Positions 1 through 9,833 of a stretch of DNA of 64,000 bases are shown here, one piece after another (within the stretch, counting starts at the first letter, position 1; every line of letters starts with the position of its first letter). Made by a program: the position numbers and the translations under genes. The notes beneath the pieces are model-generated. The model saw nothing but the letters and a program-made list of their open reading frames with translations. It did not search any database and was not told the origin of the DNA. The stretch covers positions 158,281 to 222,280 of the forward strand of contig NZ_QNRK01000005.1 of NCBI RefSeq assembly GCF_003315135.1, written 5' to 3'. Source of the stretch: Roseiarcus fermentans. Lineage in GTDB: Bacteria > Pseudomonadota > Alphaproteobacteria > Rhizobiales > Beijerinckiaceae.

Positions 1-449
1 ATGACCAGCGGCTTGCCGAGCGTCTTGCCGATCTCGACGAAGCGCGTCCACGACGGGTGGACGCGCAGAATGTAGCCGACGAGCAGCGCCTTTCCGCCCG
101 CGCGCGCCGCGGCGACCACCGCCTCCGCCGCCGCCAGCGTGTCGGCGAGCGGCTTCTCGCAAAACACGTGCGCGCCGGCGGCGAGCGCCTTCAGCGCCAT
201 CGGGGCGTGAGCCTCGGTGTAGGCGGCGATCGCGACCGCGTCGGGCGTGAGCGCCGCGAGCGCCCGGTCGAGGTCGTCGAACCGGGGAACGCCGGAAAAT
301 TCCTCATCGAGGTCGCGCCGGGCTTCGGCGTTGCGGGTGCACAGGCCCACCAGCTCGAAGCCGTCGATCGACCGATAGGCCCGGGCGTGGCTCGTCCCCA
401 TCGTGCCCAATCCGACCACCAGAACGCGTTGCGGCCTGCCTTCGCCCAT
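1..449 (-). CDS. Gfo/Idh/MocA family NAD(P)-dependent oxidoreductase, 5' part only
   Basis: The gene runs off the left edge, so only the first 149 codons are present. The visible part is an N-terminal Rossmann domain: a dinucleotide-binding GLGTMG at residues 13-18 followed by the family EKP motif at residues 98-100, whose lysine usually lies at the active site. Family members oxidise or reduce sugars, inositols or related alcohols; the substrate cannot be read from this fragment. The start at 449 is supported by an aaggagg ribosome-binding sequence a few bases upstream. It is divergent from dctA. The substrate-binding domain is missing, so no finer call is possible. Confidence 0.85.
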   Translation of the reverse strand, partial: MGEGRPQRVLVVGLGTMGTSHARAYRSIDGFELVGLCTRNAEARRDLDEEFSGVPRFDDLDRALAALTPDAVAIAAYTEAHAPMALKALAAGAHVFCEKPLADTLAAAEAVVAAARAGGKALLVGYILRVHPSWTRFVEIGKTLGKPLV

Positions 450-620
450 CCGGCCCCTCCTTTTCCGATTCGGGCCGACGCTAGCGCTTCGCGGCCGCGG
501 CGGCCATGTCCGCGGACGCTTTCCCCCGGCCCGAGCCGCCGGCGTGGACTCTCCGGTCGATTTTTCCGCGGCGCATTGTGTTGGGAAAGCCATACGACCA
601 AAGGCGCGTGGCCTCCGCGC

Positions 621-650
621 TTGACAGTGTGCGGATCCCGGATGTGCAAT
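621..650 (+). promoter_or_regulatory. Candidate sigma-70-type promoter for dctA
   Basis: A perfect TTGACA at 621-626 is followed, after 18 bases, by tgcaat at 645-650, a partial match to TATAAT. It lies about 55 bases ahead of the dctA start codon in the divergent gap. Rhizobial dctA genes are often sigma-54 dependent, but I see no GG-N10-GC element here. Confidence 0.45.
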
Positions 651-704
651 GATCGCGCCGAACCGAAACGCTCAGCCAAGAGCGACCGTCGGCGGGAGGA
701 AGCG

Positions 705-2063
705 ATGACCGCTCGACTCGACATGTCCATCGGCCTGGACGGCGCATCCGAGCGCAAACCGGCGAAGCCCTGGCACCGCGTGCTCTACGTCCAGGTCCTG
801 ATCGCGATCGCGCTCGGGGCGGCGGTCGGGATCCTGATCCCCGACTTCGCCACCACGGCCGGCGTCAAGGCGCTCGGCGACGGCTTCATCAAGCTGATCA
901 AGATGGTGATCGCGCCGGTGATCTTCTGCACCGTCTCGACCGGCATCGCCCATATCCAGGACGCGAAAAAGGTCGGCCGGGTCGGCGTCAAGGCGCTCCT
1001 CTATTTCGAGGTCGTCTCCACGATCGCGCTGGTCATCGGCCTCGTGATCGGCAACGTCGTCCAGCCCGGCGCCGGCTTCGGCGCGCATCCCGACGCAGCC
1101 GCCGTCGCCAAATACGCCGACCCGGGCGCGCACAAGTCGACCGTCGACTTCCTGCTCGACATCATCCCCGACTCGGTCGTCGGCGCCTTCGCCAGGGGCG
1201 ACATTCTCCAGGTCCTGCTGTTCTCGATCCTGATGGGCTTCGCCATGATGGCGATGGGCGAGCGCAGCGCGCCGCTGCGCCGGCTGATCGACGACGTCGC
1301 CGGCGCGGTGTTCGGGGTCATCGGCATCGTCATGCGCGCCGCGCCGTTCGGCGCCTTCGGGGCCATGGCCTATACGGTCGGGAAATACGGGCCGACGGTG
1401 CTCGGCAGCCTGTTCGGCCTGATCGCGACCTTCTATTTCGCCTCGGCCTTCTTCATCGTCGTGGTGCTCGGAACCATCGCCTGGCGCACCGGCTTCAACA
1501 TCTTCCGGTTCCTCGCCTACATCAAGGACGAGCTCTTGATCGTGCTCGGCACCTCGTCGTCGGAGAGCGCGCTGCCGCAGCTGATGGCGAAGCTGGAAAA
1601 GCTCGGCTGTTCGCGCTCGGTGGTCGGCCTCGTCGTGCCGACGGGCTATTCGTTCAACCTCGACGGCACCAACATCTACATGACGCTCGCCATCCTGTTC
1701 ATCGCGCAGGCGCTCGGCGTCCACCTCGACCTGACGCAGCAGCTCGTCATCGTCGGCGTCGCCATGCTGACCTCGAAAGGCGCGTCCGGCGTCACCGGCG
1801 CGGGCTTCATCACCCTCGCCGCGACGCTCGCGGCCGTCGATCCGCGGCTCGTGCCGGGGATGGCGATCGTGTTCTCGATCGACAAGTTCATGAGCGAGAA
1901 CCGGGCGCTGACCAACATCATCGGCAACGGCGTCGCGACGGTGGTGATCTCCGCCTGGGAGGGCGAGCTCGACCGCGAGAAGCTGCGGGCCGGCCTTTCC
2001 GGTCCGTCGGACGACGCGGTCGTCCTGCGGCAGGCGCAGTTGGAGGAACTGCCCGCCGACTGA
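705..2063 (+). CDS. dctA: C4-dicarboxylate:cation symporter (DAACS family)
   Basis: This 452-residue inner-membrane protein has the normal length of DctA, which imports succinate, fumarate and malate with protons or sodium. Hydrophobic segments run throughout. Diagnostic motifs are the serine-rich loop [12 protein letters not shown], the NLDGT motif within [11 protein letters not shown], and the C-terminal [12 protein letters not shown] region, which together form the substrate and cation site. The reading frame stays open upstream, but the start at 705 is chosen because gggaggaag lies just ahead and the protein then begins at the usual place. It stands alone. No dctBD two-component pair is visible in the window. 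Confidence 0.93.
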   Translation: MTARLDMSIGLDGASERKPAKPWHRVLYVQVLIAIALGAAVGILIPDFATTAGVKALGDGFIKLIKMVIAPVIFCTVSTGIAHIQDAKKVGRVGVKALLYFEVVSTIALVIGLVIGNVVQPGAGFGAHPDAAAVAKYADPGAHKSTVDFLLDIIPDSVVGAFARGDILQVLLFSILMGFAMMAMGERSAPLRRLIDDVAGAVFGVIGIVMRAAPFGAFGAMAYTVGKYGPTVLGSLFGLIATFYFASAFFIVVVLGTIAWRTGFNIFRFLAYIKDELLIVLGTSSSESALPQLMAKLEKLGCSRSVVGLVVPTGYSFNLDGTNIYMTLAILFIAQALGVHLDLTQQLVIVGVAMLTSKGASGVTGAGFITLAATLAAVDPRLVPGMAIVFSIDKFMSENRALTNIIGNGVATVVISAWEGELDREKLRAGLSGPSDDAVVLRQAQLEELPAD

Positions 2064-2153
2064 CCGCGAAGCGCCCTTTCGCCCGTATTTGTGCGCGCTT
2101 GCGCGGCGGCGACCGAGGTCCTATAGGCGGCTCCGGGTCCAAGGGAACAGGGC

Positions 2154-3221
2154 ATGGCTCAGGTGCAGCAACGACGCCCGGCCTCGAACGGGGCGGCGAG
2201 CGGCGCCCCGCCTCCCCGGGAGCCGCCCGGTTTCGTTGCGCGCCTCGTGGTCACGATCCGGCGCCGGCGCAAGATCGTCAGGCGCGTCGGCCTCGCCGCG
2301 AGCGCGCTGATCATCCTCATTTCGCTGACGATCTTCGCGCGCACGCTGATGCGCATCGATCCCGGCAAGTTCGGCGCGGCGTTCGCGGCGACCAGCCGCG
2401 ACCAGATCCTCATGTCGTTCGCCTTCACCGCGACGAGCTACCTGGCCTTGACCGGCTACGACGGGCTGGCGCTCCGCCATCTCAATGTCCGGGTGCCCTA
2501 CTGGCTGACGGCGCTGGCGTCGTTCGCCAGCTACGCGGTCTCGTTCACCCTCGGCTTCCCCCTGGTGACCGGGGGCGCGGTCCGCTACTGGGTCTATTCT
2601 CCGGCGGGCTTGACCGCCGGCAACATCGCCGGCCTCACCGTCGTCGCCGGCGTCACCTTCTGGCTCGGCATGGGCCTGATCGTCGGCGTGGGGTTCATCT
2701 TCACCTCCGACGCCGTCGCCGAGATCAACCATTTCAACGCCCTGGCGAACCAGTTGATCGGGCTCTCGGCGATCGGCCTGCTCGTCTTGTATCTCGCCTG
2801 GGTCGGACTCCTGCGCTGGCGCGGCGCGCCGGCGATCGGCAATTTCAGGCTGCCGGGGCCCTTCCTCACGCTCGGGCAGATGGCGCTCGGCGTCATCGAC
2901 GTCTGTTCCGCCTCGGCGGCGCTCTATGTTCTTCTGCCGAAGGACGCAATGATCGGTTTTCCGACCTTCGCGACCCTCTATTCGTTCGCCGCGATGCTCG
3001 GCATCGCCAGCCATTCGCCGGGGGGGCTCGGCGTGTTCGAGGCGACCATCCTGCAGGCCGTCGGCGGGGACGTCGACGCCCTGCTGGCGGCGCTGCTGCT
3101 GTTTCGCGCAATCTACTACATTGCGCCCTTCATCTGTGCGATGGCGCTGCTCGGCGCCGTCGAGGCGGCGCGGCGCTGGCGCTCGATCCGCGAGGCCATG
3201 GCGGCGGCGTCAGAGGACTGA
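2154..3221 (+). CDS. Flippase-like integral membrane protein (YbhN/UPF0104, MprF N-domain family)
   Basis: A 355-residue polytopic membrane protein. The first 45 residues are basic and probably cytosolic; about eight hydrophobic segments follow. The regions around GYDGLALRHL and the GGAVRYW loop match the lysylphosphatidylglycerol synthase transmembrane (flippase) family, but the catalytic tRNA-dependent domain of MprF is absent, so this is a stand-alone membrane module. It ends 12 bases before phoR and probably shares its transcript. The placement suggests a role in envelope or lipid changes under phosphate stress, which is inference. The start has aaggga upstream. Confidence 0.75.
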   Translation: MAQVQQRRPASNGAASGAPPPREPPGFVARLVVTIRRRRKIVRRVGLAASALIILISLTIFARTLMRIDPGKFGAAFAATSRDQILMSFAFTATSYLALTGYDGLALRHLNVRVPYWLTALASFASYAVSFTLGFPLVTGGAVRYWVYSPAGLTAGNIAGLTVVAGVTFWLGMGLIVGVGFIFTSDAVAEINHFNALANQLIGLSAIGLLVLYLAWVGLLRWRGAPAIGNFRLPGPFLTLGQMALGVIDVCSASAALYVLLPKDAMIGFPTFATLYSFAAMLGIASHSPGGLGVFEATILQAVGGDVDALLAALLLFRAIYYIAPFICAMALLGAVEAARRWRSIREAMAAASED

Positions 3222-3233
3222 AGGAAGCCGACG

Positions 3234-4313
3234 ATGTCCGACGCCTTCGCCAGTCGCATCGCCGACCTGATCCGGTCGCCGTTCGCGGTCCAGCTCGTGG
3301 CGGCGATCCCGGACGCCGCGTTGATCGTGGGCGTCGACGGCCGCGTCGCCGCGGCCAACGAGCCGGCGCTCGGCCTGCTGCCGGTGCTCAAGCTCGGCGA
3401 TCCGCTGGTGCTGGCGTTGCGGGCGCCCGACGTCGTCGACGCCTACCGCAGGGTGATCGCCAGCGGCGAGGCCGAGACCGTGCAATGGAGCGAGCGCGTG
3501 CCGGTCGAGCGCCTGTTCGACGTCTGCGTCGCGCCGCTCGCCATGCCCGACGGCCAGGTCGAGGCGGCGCTGGTCACGCTGCGGGATCTGACCGAAATTC
3601 GTCGCGTCGAGCGGCTGCGGGTCGACTTCATCGCCAACGCCAGCCACGAGCTGCGCACCCCGCTCGCCTCGCTGCTCGGCTTCATCGAGACCCTGCAGGG
3701 ATCGGCGCGCGACGACCCCAAGGCGCGCGACCGCTTCCTGGTGATCATGCGCGATCAGGGGCGGCGGATGGCGCGGCTGATCGAGGACCTCCTGTCGCTG
3801 TCGCGGATCGAGCAGAAGCAGCATGTCCGGCCGGAGACGGTGGTCGATCTCGCCCAGACGGTTCGCAGCGTCGTCGATTCGCTGTCGCCGATGGCGGAGG
3901 AGCTGGGAGCGGAAATCCGGCTCTCCGTCGCCGAACCGGCGCTGGTCAAGGGCGATCGGGACGAGCTTCTGCGGGTCGCCGAGAACCTGATCGAGAACGC
4001 CATCAAGTACGGCGTGCGGCCCGACGCCGCCTCGGCCCTCGTCGAAGTCTCGGTCGACACGACCGAGAAGGAGGCGGTGCTGACGGTGCGCGACTACGGG
4101 CGCGGCATCGCGCCCGAGCACCTGCCCCGTCTGACCGAACGCTTCTATCGCGTCGACGCTACCCAGAGCCGGGCGCGCAACGGCACCGGGCTCGGCCTCG
4201 CCATCGTCAAGCACATTCTGACCCGCCACCGCGGCAAGCTGAGCATCTCGAGCCGGCTGAACCACGGCTCGACCTTCGTCGCATCGGTGCCCCTGCACGC
4301 CAGGGGAAAATAG
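3234..4313 (+). CDS. phoR: Phosphate regulon sensor histidine kinase PhoR
   Basis: The kinase partner of PhoB, which autophosphorylates and transfers phosphate when phosphate is scarce. The 359-residue protein has a PAS-like domain (about residues 20-120), a HisKA dimerisation domain with the phosphoacceptor His138 in SHELRTPL, and an HATPase domain with the N box (ENLIENAIKYG), DYGRGIAPEHL and GTGLGLAI. There is no convincing membrane segment at the N-terminus, unlike enterobacterial PhoR, so sensing probably runs through PstSCAB-PhoU. It is followed by pstS after a 218-base gap containing a possible Pho box. The identity rests on context plus the kinase architecture. Confidence 0.92.
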   Translation: MSDAFASRIADLIRSPFAVQLVAAIPDAALIVGVDGRVAAANEPALGLLPVLKLGDPLVLALRAPDVVDAYRRVIASGEAETVQWSERVPVERLFDVCVAPLAMPDGQVEAALVTLRDLTEIRRVERLRVDFIANASHELRTPLASLLGFIETLQGSARDDPKARDRFLVIMRDQGRRMARLIEDLLSLSRIEQKQHVRPETVVDLAQTVRSVVDSLSPMAEELGAEIRLSVAEPALVKGDRDELLRVAENLIENAIKYGVRPDAASALVEVSVDTTEKEAVLTVRDYGRGIAPEHLPRLTERFYRVDATQSRARNGTGLGLAIVKHILTRHRGKLSISSRLNHGSTFVASVPLHARGK

Positions 4314-4396
4314 CCGCTTCATGTCGCCGGGCCGCCGCCGGGCGGTGTACGGTCGTTCCCGCGCTCTTGGAAGAGTCGATAATTCAATCGGTTATC

Positions 4397-4425
4397 ATGT
4401 CATAAAACGATAGTGGGACCGTCAT
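4397..4425 (+). promoter_or_regulatory. Candidate Pho box array ahead of pstS
   Basis: Three seven-base half-sites spaced exactly 11 bases apart: atgtcat (4397-4403), cgatagt (4408-4414) and ccgtcat (4419-4425). The first and third each match the CTGTCAT half-site at six of seven positions; the middle one is degenerate. PhoB dimers bind direct repeats with this 11-base period. The array is about 107 bases upstream of the pstS start. Confidence 0.45.
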
Positions 4426-4531
4426 ACAACACGGATGTCGGCGGCGTAAGGAAGGCCGCGGCGTCGATCGCGCGCCGCCAACCCGCGGGTCTGCCCGTGG
4501 TCTGACCGATCCGGTCTGTCGGAGAGCCAAT

Positions 4532-5545
4532 ATGTTCATGAAATCGATCATCACGGCGGCCGCGCTCGCCGTCACTGTCGGCGCGGCTTCGGCCGCCGAC
4601 ATCTCGGGCGCCGGCGCGACCTTCCCCTTCCCGATCTACGCCAAGTGGGCGGACGCCTACAAGAAAGACACCGGCAACGGCTTGAACTATCAGTCGATCG
4701 GCTCGGGCGCCGGCATCAAGCAGATCCGCGCCAAGACGGTCACTTTCGGCGCCACCGACGCGCCGCTGAAGCCCGAAGAACTCGACAAGGACGGTCTCGC
4801 CCAGTTTCCGATGGTGATGGGCGGCATTGTCGCCGTCATCAATCTCGACGGGGTGAAGCCGGGCGACTTCCACATCGATGGCCCGACGCTCGCCGACATC
4901 TATCTCGGCAAGATCACCAAGTGGAACGATCCGAAGCTCAAGGCGCTCAATCCGAAACTGAACCTGCCCGATCTGGCGATCGTGCCGATCCATCGCGCCG
5001 ACGGCTCGGGCACGACCTTCAACTTCACCTACTATCTGGGCGAAGTGTCGCCGGACTGGAAGGAGAAGGTCGGCGTCGCCACCACGGTCGACTGGCCGGG
5101 CGGCATCGGCGCCAAGGGCAACGACGGCGTCGCCAACAACGTCGCCACCACCAAGGGCGCGATCGGCTACGTCGAATACGCCTACGCCAAGCAGAACAAG
5201 CTGACCCACGCGTCGATGCTCAACAAGGCCGGCAAGACGGTCGAGCCGACGCTGGAAGCCTTCCAGGCCGCCGCCGCCAACGCCGATTGGACCAAGAACG
5301 CCGGTTTCTATCAGATCCTCGCCAATCAGCCCGGCGAGAAGTCGTGGCCGATGACCGCCGCGACCTTCATCCTGATGTACAAGAAACCGGTCAACGTCGC
5401 GGCTTCCAACGACGCGCTGTCGTTCTTCAAGTGGTCCTACGAGAAGGGCGGCCAGATGGCGGCCGATCTCGACTACATCCCGATGCCCGACAACGTCGTC
5501 AAGCTCGTCGAGACGATGTGGGCCAAGGACATCGCGCAGAAGTAA
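4532..5545 (+). CDS. pstS: Phosphate ABC transporter, periplasmic substrate-binding protein
   Basis: Binds orthophosphate in the periplasm and delivers it to PstCA. The 337-residue product starts with a Sec-type signal peptide (hydrophobic residues 5-20, cleavage near ASA-AD). Mature-protein signatures are [15 protein letters not shown], the phosphate-contacting [10 protein letters not shown], and [16 protein letters not shown]. It is the first gene of the pstSCAB operon. A strong hairpin follows its stop codon, consistent with the need for far more binding protein than permease. Confidence 0.95.
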   Translation: MFMKSIITAAALAVTVGAASAADISGAGATFPFPIYAKWADAYKKDTGNGLNYQSIGSGAGIKQIRAKTVTFGATDAPLKPEELDKDGLAQFPMVMGGIVAVINLDGVKPGDFHIDGPTLADIYLGKITKWNDPKLKALNPKLNLPDLAIVPIHRADGSGTTFNFTYYLGEVSPDWKEKVGVATTVDWPGGIGAKGNDGVANNVATTKGAIGYVEYAYAKQNKLTHASMLNKAGKTVEPTLEAFQAAAANADWTKNAGFYQILANQPGEKSWPMTAATFILMYKKPVNVAASNDALSFFKWSYEKGGQMAADLDYIPMPDNVVKLVETMWAKDIAQK

Positions 5546-5553
5546 GCCGATCC

Positions 5554-5583
5554 GGAAGGGGCGAACCGCAGTTCGCCCCTTCC
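5554..5583 (+). terminator. Perfect 13-bp hairpin between pstS and pstC
   Basis: The arms 5554-5566 and 5571-5583 are perfectly complementary around a four-base loop (cgca). There is no uridine run, so it is more likely a partial terminator or an mRNA-stabilising 3' structure for pstS than a full stop to the operon. Confidence 0.6.
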
Positions 5584-5626
5584 CCGCTTCTGTATTTCCA
5601 ACTCAACCGAGAATGTTGAAGCGACA

Positions 5627-6616
5627 ATGACCGCAAGCGCAATTCCAACTCCCAGCGGCGTGCAGTCTTCGGCGATGGACCGCGCGCGCGCGCTCGGGCG
5701 GCTGAAATTCTCCGACAGCGGCTTCCGCGTGATGACGCTGGCCTCGGCGCTGATCGTCCTCGTCCTTCTCGCCGGGGTTGCGATCTCCTTGTTTCTCGGC
5801 GCCTGGCCCGCTTTTCGCGAGTTCGGCGTCGGCTTCCTGTTCTCGGACGCCTGGAGCCCGCCGCGCGAAAAATTCGGCGCCGCGACCGCGATCTACGGCA
5901 CCCTGGTCACCTCGCTGATCGCCATGCTGATCGCCGTCCCGGTCGGGCTCGGCATCTCCGTCTTCCTGACCGAGCTGTGCTGGCTGCCGCTGCGCCGCCC
6001 GATCGGCGTCGCCATCGAGCTGCTCGCCGGCATTCCCTCGATCATCTACGGCATCTGGGGCGTCTACTACTTCCGCCCGGTGATGCAGTCCTACATTCAG
6101 CCGTTCCTGATCGGCACGCTCGGCAATATCCCGGGAATTGGCTTCCTGTTCCAGGGCCCGCCCTTCGGCTACGGCGTCCTGACCGCGGGCCTCGTGCTCG
6201 CGCTGATGATCCTGCCGTTCATCACCGCGGTGTCGCGCGACGTGTTCGACACGGTTCCTCCGGTGTTGAAGGAGGCCGCCTACGGGGTCGGCGCGACCAC
6301 CTTCGAGGTGGTCGGCAACATCGTCATTCCCTACACCCGCGTCGGCGTGATCGGCGGCGTGATGCTGGCCCTCGGCCGCGCGCTCGGCGAGACGATGGCG
6401 GTCACCTTCGTCATCGGCAACGCGACCAAGATCCAGAGCTCGATCCTCGCCCAGGGCACGACCATTTCGGCAATGATCGCCAATCAGTTCGCCGACGCCG
6501 ACCCGGGCCTGTTCACCTCGTCGCTGCTGGCGCTCGGCTTCATCCTGTTCGTCATCACGTTCATCGTTCTCGCGGCCGCTCGCTGGCTGCTGGCCAGTCT
6601 CGAAGTGAAGGCATGA
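5627..6616 (+). CDS. pstC: Phosphate ABC transporter permease PstC
   Basis: One of the two membrane subunits forming the phosphate channel. The 329-residue protein has about six transmembrane segments and a C-terminal region ([20 protein letters not shown]) that corresponds to the EAA coupling loop contacting PstB. The later [16 protein letters not shown] segment is typical of PstC. It follows pstS and overlaps the start of pstA by four bases (ATGA), a sign of translational coupling. Confidence 0.94.
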   Translation: MTASAIPTPSGVQSSAMDRARALGRLKFSDSGFRVMTLASALIVLVLLAGVAISLFLGAWPAFREFGVGFLFSDAWSPPREKFGAATAIYGTLVTSLIAMLIAVPVGLGISVFLTELCWLPLRRPIGVAIELLAGIPSIIYGIWGVYYFRPVMQSYIQPFLIGTLGNIPGIGFLFQGPPFGYGVLTAGLVLALMILPFITAVSRDVFDTVPPVLKEAAYGVGATTFEVVGNIVIPYTRVGVIGGVMLALGRALGETMAVTFVIGNATKIQSSILAQGTTISAMIANQFADADPGLFTSSLLALGFILFVITFIVLAAARWLLASLEVKA

Positions 6617-7464
6617 AGTCGATGGCCGACCTCTATTCCGGGCGCAAACGGCGCAACATCATCTGGACGACGCTGGCCTATGCGGCGACGGCGCTCGGCC
6701 TCAGCATGCTGGTCATCATCCTGGCGACCCTGCTGTGGAACGGCTTCGGCGGCCTCTCGCTCGACGTCTTCACCAAGAGCACCGCGCCTCCCGGGGTGGT
6801 CGGCGGCCTGTTGAACTCGATGGTCGGCAGCGTCGTCACGACGCTGCTCGGCCTCGTGATCGGCGCGCCGCTCGGCATTCTCGCGGGAACCTATCTCGCC
6901 GAATACGGCCGCAACGACCGGCTGGCGGTGGTGGTGCGGTTCATCAACGACATTCTGCTCAGCGCCCCCTCGATCGTGGTCGGCCTGTTCATCTACGAAC
7001 TGCTGGTGGTGCCTTTCGGGCACTTCTCGGCGCTGGCCGGCGGCGTCGCGCTGGCGGTGCTCGGCGCGCCGATCATGGTGCGCACCACCGAAGACATGCT
7101 CAATCTGGTCCCCAACCAGCTGCGCGAGGCGGCCTCGGCGCTCGGCATGCCGCGATCGCTGGTCATCCGCCATGTCGCCTACAAGGCGGTGCGGTCCGGC
7201 ATCATCACCGGCGTGCTGCTGGCGATCGCGCGCATGACCGGCGAAACGGCGCCCTTGATCTTCACCGCGCTCGGCAATTCGTTGTTCACCCTCGATCCCC
7301 GCGGGCCGATGTCGAGCCTTCCGCTCATCATCTACGAATTCGCGCGCAGCCCCTACGCCGAGCAGCAGAAGCTCGCCTGGACGGGCGCGCTCATCCTCAC
7401 CTTCGCGGTCCTCGCCCTGAGCATTTTGGCCAGGGTCTTGTCCGCGCAGACCCAGCAGAAGTGA
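6613..7464 (+). CDS. pstA: Phosphate ABC transporter permease PstA
   Basis: The second permease subunit, 283 residues, about six transmembrane segments. The EAA-type coupling motif is [19 protein letters not shown], and the downstream [18 protein letters not shown] is typical of PstA. The frame is open far upstream, but the ATG at 6613 overlapping the pstC stop gives a protein of normal PstA length, so it is preferred. It is followed after eight bases by pstB. Confidence 0.94.
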   Translation: MKSMADLYSGRKRRNIIWTTLAYAATALGLSMLVIILATLLWNGFGGLSLDVFTKSTAPPGVVGGLLNSMVGSVVTTLLGLVIGAPLGILAGTYLAEYGRNDRLAVVVRFINDILLSAPSIVVGLFIYELLVVPFGHFSALAGGVALAVLGAPIMVRTTEDMLNLVPNQLREAASALGMPRSLVIRHVAYKAVRSGIITGVLLAIARMTGETAPLIFTALGNSLFTLDPRGPMSSLPLIIYEFARSPYAEQQKLAWTGALILTFAVLALSILARVLSAQTQQK

Positions 7465-7472
7465 CAGAGGCT

Positions 7473-8282
7473 ATGGCTATGACCAACGAGGCCGCGGCGC
7501 CGAGGCCCGCGAAAGCGCCGAACGCAAACAAGGACAAGGTCGTGATCCGCGGCCTCAACTTCTACTACGGCAAGGCGCACGCGTTGAAGGAAGTCAATCT
7601 GTCCCTGCACGAGGGCCAGGTGACGTCGTTCATCGGCCCATCCGGCTGCGGCAAGTCGACGCTGCTGCGGGTCCTCAACCGCATGTACGACCTCTACCCC
7701 GGCCAGCGCGCCGAAGGGGAAGTGCTGCTCGACGGCGAGAACGTCCTGTCGAAGGACCTCGACCTCAACCTGCTGCGCTCGCGCGTCGGCATGGTGTTCC
7801 AGAAGCCGACGCCGTTCCCGATGACGATCTACGACAACATCGCCTTCGGCGTGCGCCTCTATGAAAAACTTCCGAAATCCGAGATGGACGCGCGCGTCGA
7901 ATCCTCGCTCAGGCGGTCGGCGCTGTGGAACGAGGTCAAGGACAAGCTGCACGCGAGCGGACTCAGCCTGTCGGGAGGCCAGCAGCAGCGCCTGTGCATC
8001 GCCCGCACGGTGGCGATCGCCCCCGAAGTGATCCTGTTCGACGAGCCCTGCTCGGCCCTCGACCCGATCTCGACGGCCAAGATCGAGGAACTGATCGACG
8101 AACTGGCCGGCGAGTACACGATCGCGATCGTCACCCACAACATGCAGCAGGCCGCGCGCGTCTCCCACTACACGGCCTTCATGTATCTGGGCGAACTTGT
8201 CGAATTCAACGAGACGAACGACATCTTCACCGCCCCGCGCGACAAGCGCACACAGGATTACGTCACCGGCCGATTCGGCTGA
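7473..8282 (+). CDS. pstB: Phosphate ABC transporter ATP-binding protein PstB
   Basis: The ATPase that drives phosphate import. The 269-residue protein carries Walker [10 protein letters not shown] at residues 55-63, the ABC signature LSGGQQQR at 166-173, Walker B VILFDEP at 186-192 and the D-loop SALD at 194-197, all intact. The first 20 residues are a low-complexity Ala/Pro leader. A second in-frame ATG two codons later is an alternative start. It is the last transporter gene, followed 13 bases later by phoU. Confidence 0.96.
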   Translation: MAMTNEAAAPRPAKAPNANKDKVVIRGLNFYYGKAHALKEVNLSLHEGQVTSFIGPSGCGKSTLLRVLNRMYDLYPGQRAEGEVLLDGENVLSKDLDLNLLRSRVGMVFQKPTPFPMTIYDNIAFGVRLYEKLPKSEMDARVESSLRRSALWNEVKDKLHASGLSLSGGQQQRLCIARTVAIAPEVILFDEPCSALDPISTAKIEELIDELAGEYTIAIVTHNMQQAARVSHYTAFMYLGELVEFNETNDIFTAPRDKRTQDYVTGRFG

Positions 8283-8295
8283 GGGAGCACTTGCC

Positions 8296-9018
8296 GTGGT
8301 CAATCACACCGTCAAAGCCTACGACCGGGAGCTCGACACGCTCGAGCGGCTGATCGCCGAAATGGGCGGCATCGCCGAGAAGATGGTGGTCGACGCGGTC
8401 GACGCGCTCGCCGCCGCCGACACCGTCCTCGCCCATCAGGTCGTCGCGACCGACCCCCGCCTCGACGCGCTGCAACGCGAGGTCGAGGATCTCGCGGTCA
8501 TGACCATCGCCAAGCGCCAGCCGGTGGCGGTCGATCTGCGCGAGCTGATCGGCGCCATTCGCGTCGCCGGCGACCTCGAACGGGTCGGCGATCTGGCCAA
8601 GAACATCGCCAAGCGCACGATCAAGATCGGCGCGGAATCGCGGGTTCCGCGCGCCATCGTCGGCCTGAGGCACATGAACGAGGTCGCCACCGAGCTGATG
8701 AAGGACGTGCTCGACGCCTATGCGCAGCGCGACGTCGAGCGGGCGCGCGAGGTCTGGGAGCGCGACGTCGACCTCGACGCGCTCGAGGATTCGGTGTTCC
8801 GCGACCTCCTGACCCACATGATGGAGGATCCGCGCAACATCTCGTTCTGCGCCCATCTGCTGTTCTGCTCCAAGAACATCGAGCGCATCGGCGACCACGC
8901 CACCAACATCGCCGAGACGGTCGTCTACCTCGTCACCGGCCAGCCGATGCCGACCGAGCGTCCGCGCGGGCCGCAGGAGACCGACGTCGACGTCGAGGCC
9001 GCCGGGGGCGACGCGTGA
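8296..9018 (+). CDS. phoU: Phosphate signalling regulator PhoU
   Basis: Links the PstSCAB transporter to PhoR and damps the phosphate response when phosphate is plentiful. The 240-residue protein is all-helical with two repeats of a three-helix bundle. Each repeat carries an acidic metal-binding stretch, seen as RVAGDLERVGDLAKNIAKR and KNIERIGDHATNIAE. The start is a GTG at 8296 preceded by gaggga; the open frame upstream overlaps pstB and gives a non-homologous extension. The stop overlaps the phoB start (GTGA). Confidence 0.94.
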   Translation: MVNHTVKAYDRELDTLERLIAEMGGIAEKMVVDAVDALAAADTVLAHQVVATDPRLDALQREVEDLAVMTIAKRQPVAVDLRELIGAIRVAGDLERVGDLAKNIAKRTIKIGAESRVPRAIVGLRHMNEVATELMKDVLDAYAQRDVERAREVWERDVDLDALEDSVFRDLLTHMMEDPRNISFCAHLLFCSKNIERIGDHATNIAETVVYLVTGQPMPTERPRGPQETDVDVEAAGGDA

Positions 9019-9755
9019 ACCAGGCGCGCAGGGAGACCGTCCGCACCAACGCGGCCTCGGCTCCCCGCATACTCGTGGTCGAGGACGAGCAGGACCTCGC
9101 GGTCCTGCTGACCTACAACCTCGAGGCCGAGGGCTATGTGGTGGAGAGCGTCGAGCGCGGCGACGAGGCCGAGCTGCGGCTCGCGGAAAACCCGCCCGAC
9201 CTCGTCATCCTCGACTGGATGCTGCCGGGAGTCTCGGGGCTCGAAATCTGCCGCCGCTTACGCGCCCGCGAGACGACGCGCACGCTGCCGGTGATCATGG
9301 TCACCGCGCGGGGCGAGGAGGCCGAGCGTGTCCGCGGCCTCTCGGTCGGCGCGGACGACTACGTGGTCAAGCCGTTCTCGGTGCCGGAACTGATGGCGCG
9401 GGTGCGCGCGCTGTTGAGGCGGAGCCGTCCCGAGCGGATCGCCGATCGACTCGCCGCCGGCGACCTCGACCTCGACCGCGAGACCCGGCGGGTGCGCAGG
9501 GGAAACCGCGACATCCACCTCGGCCCCACCGAGTTCCGGCTGCTCGAATACCTGCTGGAGAAGCCGGGCCGGGTGTTCACCCGGGCGCAACTGCTCGATG
9601 GCGTCTGGGGTCAGGCCGCCGAGATCGACGAGCGGACGGTCGACGTGCATGTCGGCCGGCTGCGCAAGGCGCTGTCGCGCGGCCGCGAGCGCGACCCGAT
9701 CCGGACCGTGCGCGGCACCGGCTACGCCTTCGACGAGACGTTCGGCAAGGCCTGA
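9015..9755 (+). CDS. phoB: Phosphate regulon response regulator PhoB
   Basis: OmpR-type response regulator that activates pst and other genes on phosphate starvation. The 246-residue protein has a receiver domain (about residues 18-135) with phosphoacceptor Asp67 in ILDWMLPG and the conserved lysine in VVKPFS, then a winged-helix domain ending in DVHVGRLRKAL and RTVRGTGYAF. A GTG start overlaps the phoU stop. The first 17 residues are an extra leader compared with enterobacterial PhoB. It closes the phosphate block; the next gene is convergent. Confidence 0.95.
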   Translation: MNQARRETVRTNAASAPRILVVEDEQDLAVLLTYNLEAEGYVVESVERGDEAELRLAENPPDLVILDWMLPGVSGLEICRRLRARETTRTLPVIMVTARGEEAERVRGLSVGADDYVVKPFSVPELMARVRALLRRSRPERIADRLAAGDLDLDRETRRVRRGNRDIHLGPTEFRLLEYLLEKPGRVFTRAQLLDGVWGQAAEIDERTVDVHVGRLRKALSRGRERDPIRTVRGTGYAFDETFGKA

Positions 9756-9833
9756 GGCGGGCGTGGGCGAGGCGGCGCCTCGTCAGCCGGACTCAAAGGT
9801 CGGCTTCCGCGACCGCAGTCCGTCTCCGCCTCC

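Noticed and set aside
600..650. Sigma-54 promoter for dctA
   Set aside because: A tggcctccgcgcttga string is tempting but spacing is GG-N11-GA, not GG-N10-GC; the TTGACA element fits better.
57..704. Upstream extension of the dctA frame
   Set aside because: The added residues are low-complexity Arg/Ala, overlap the divergent dehydrogenase gene, and there is a good start at 705.
672..1724. Long antisense ORF over dctA
   Set aside because: Composition is Asp/Glu/Arg/Gly-rich, typical of the reverse of a high-GC coding strand; dctA on the other strand is certain.
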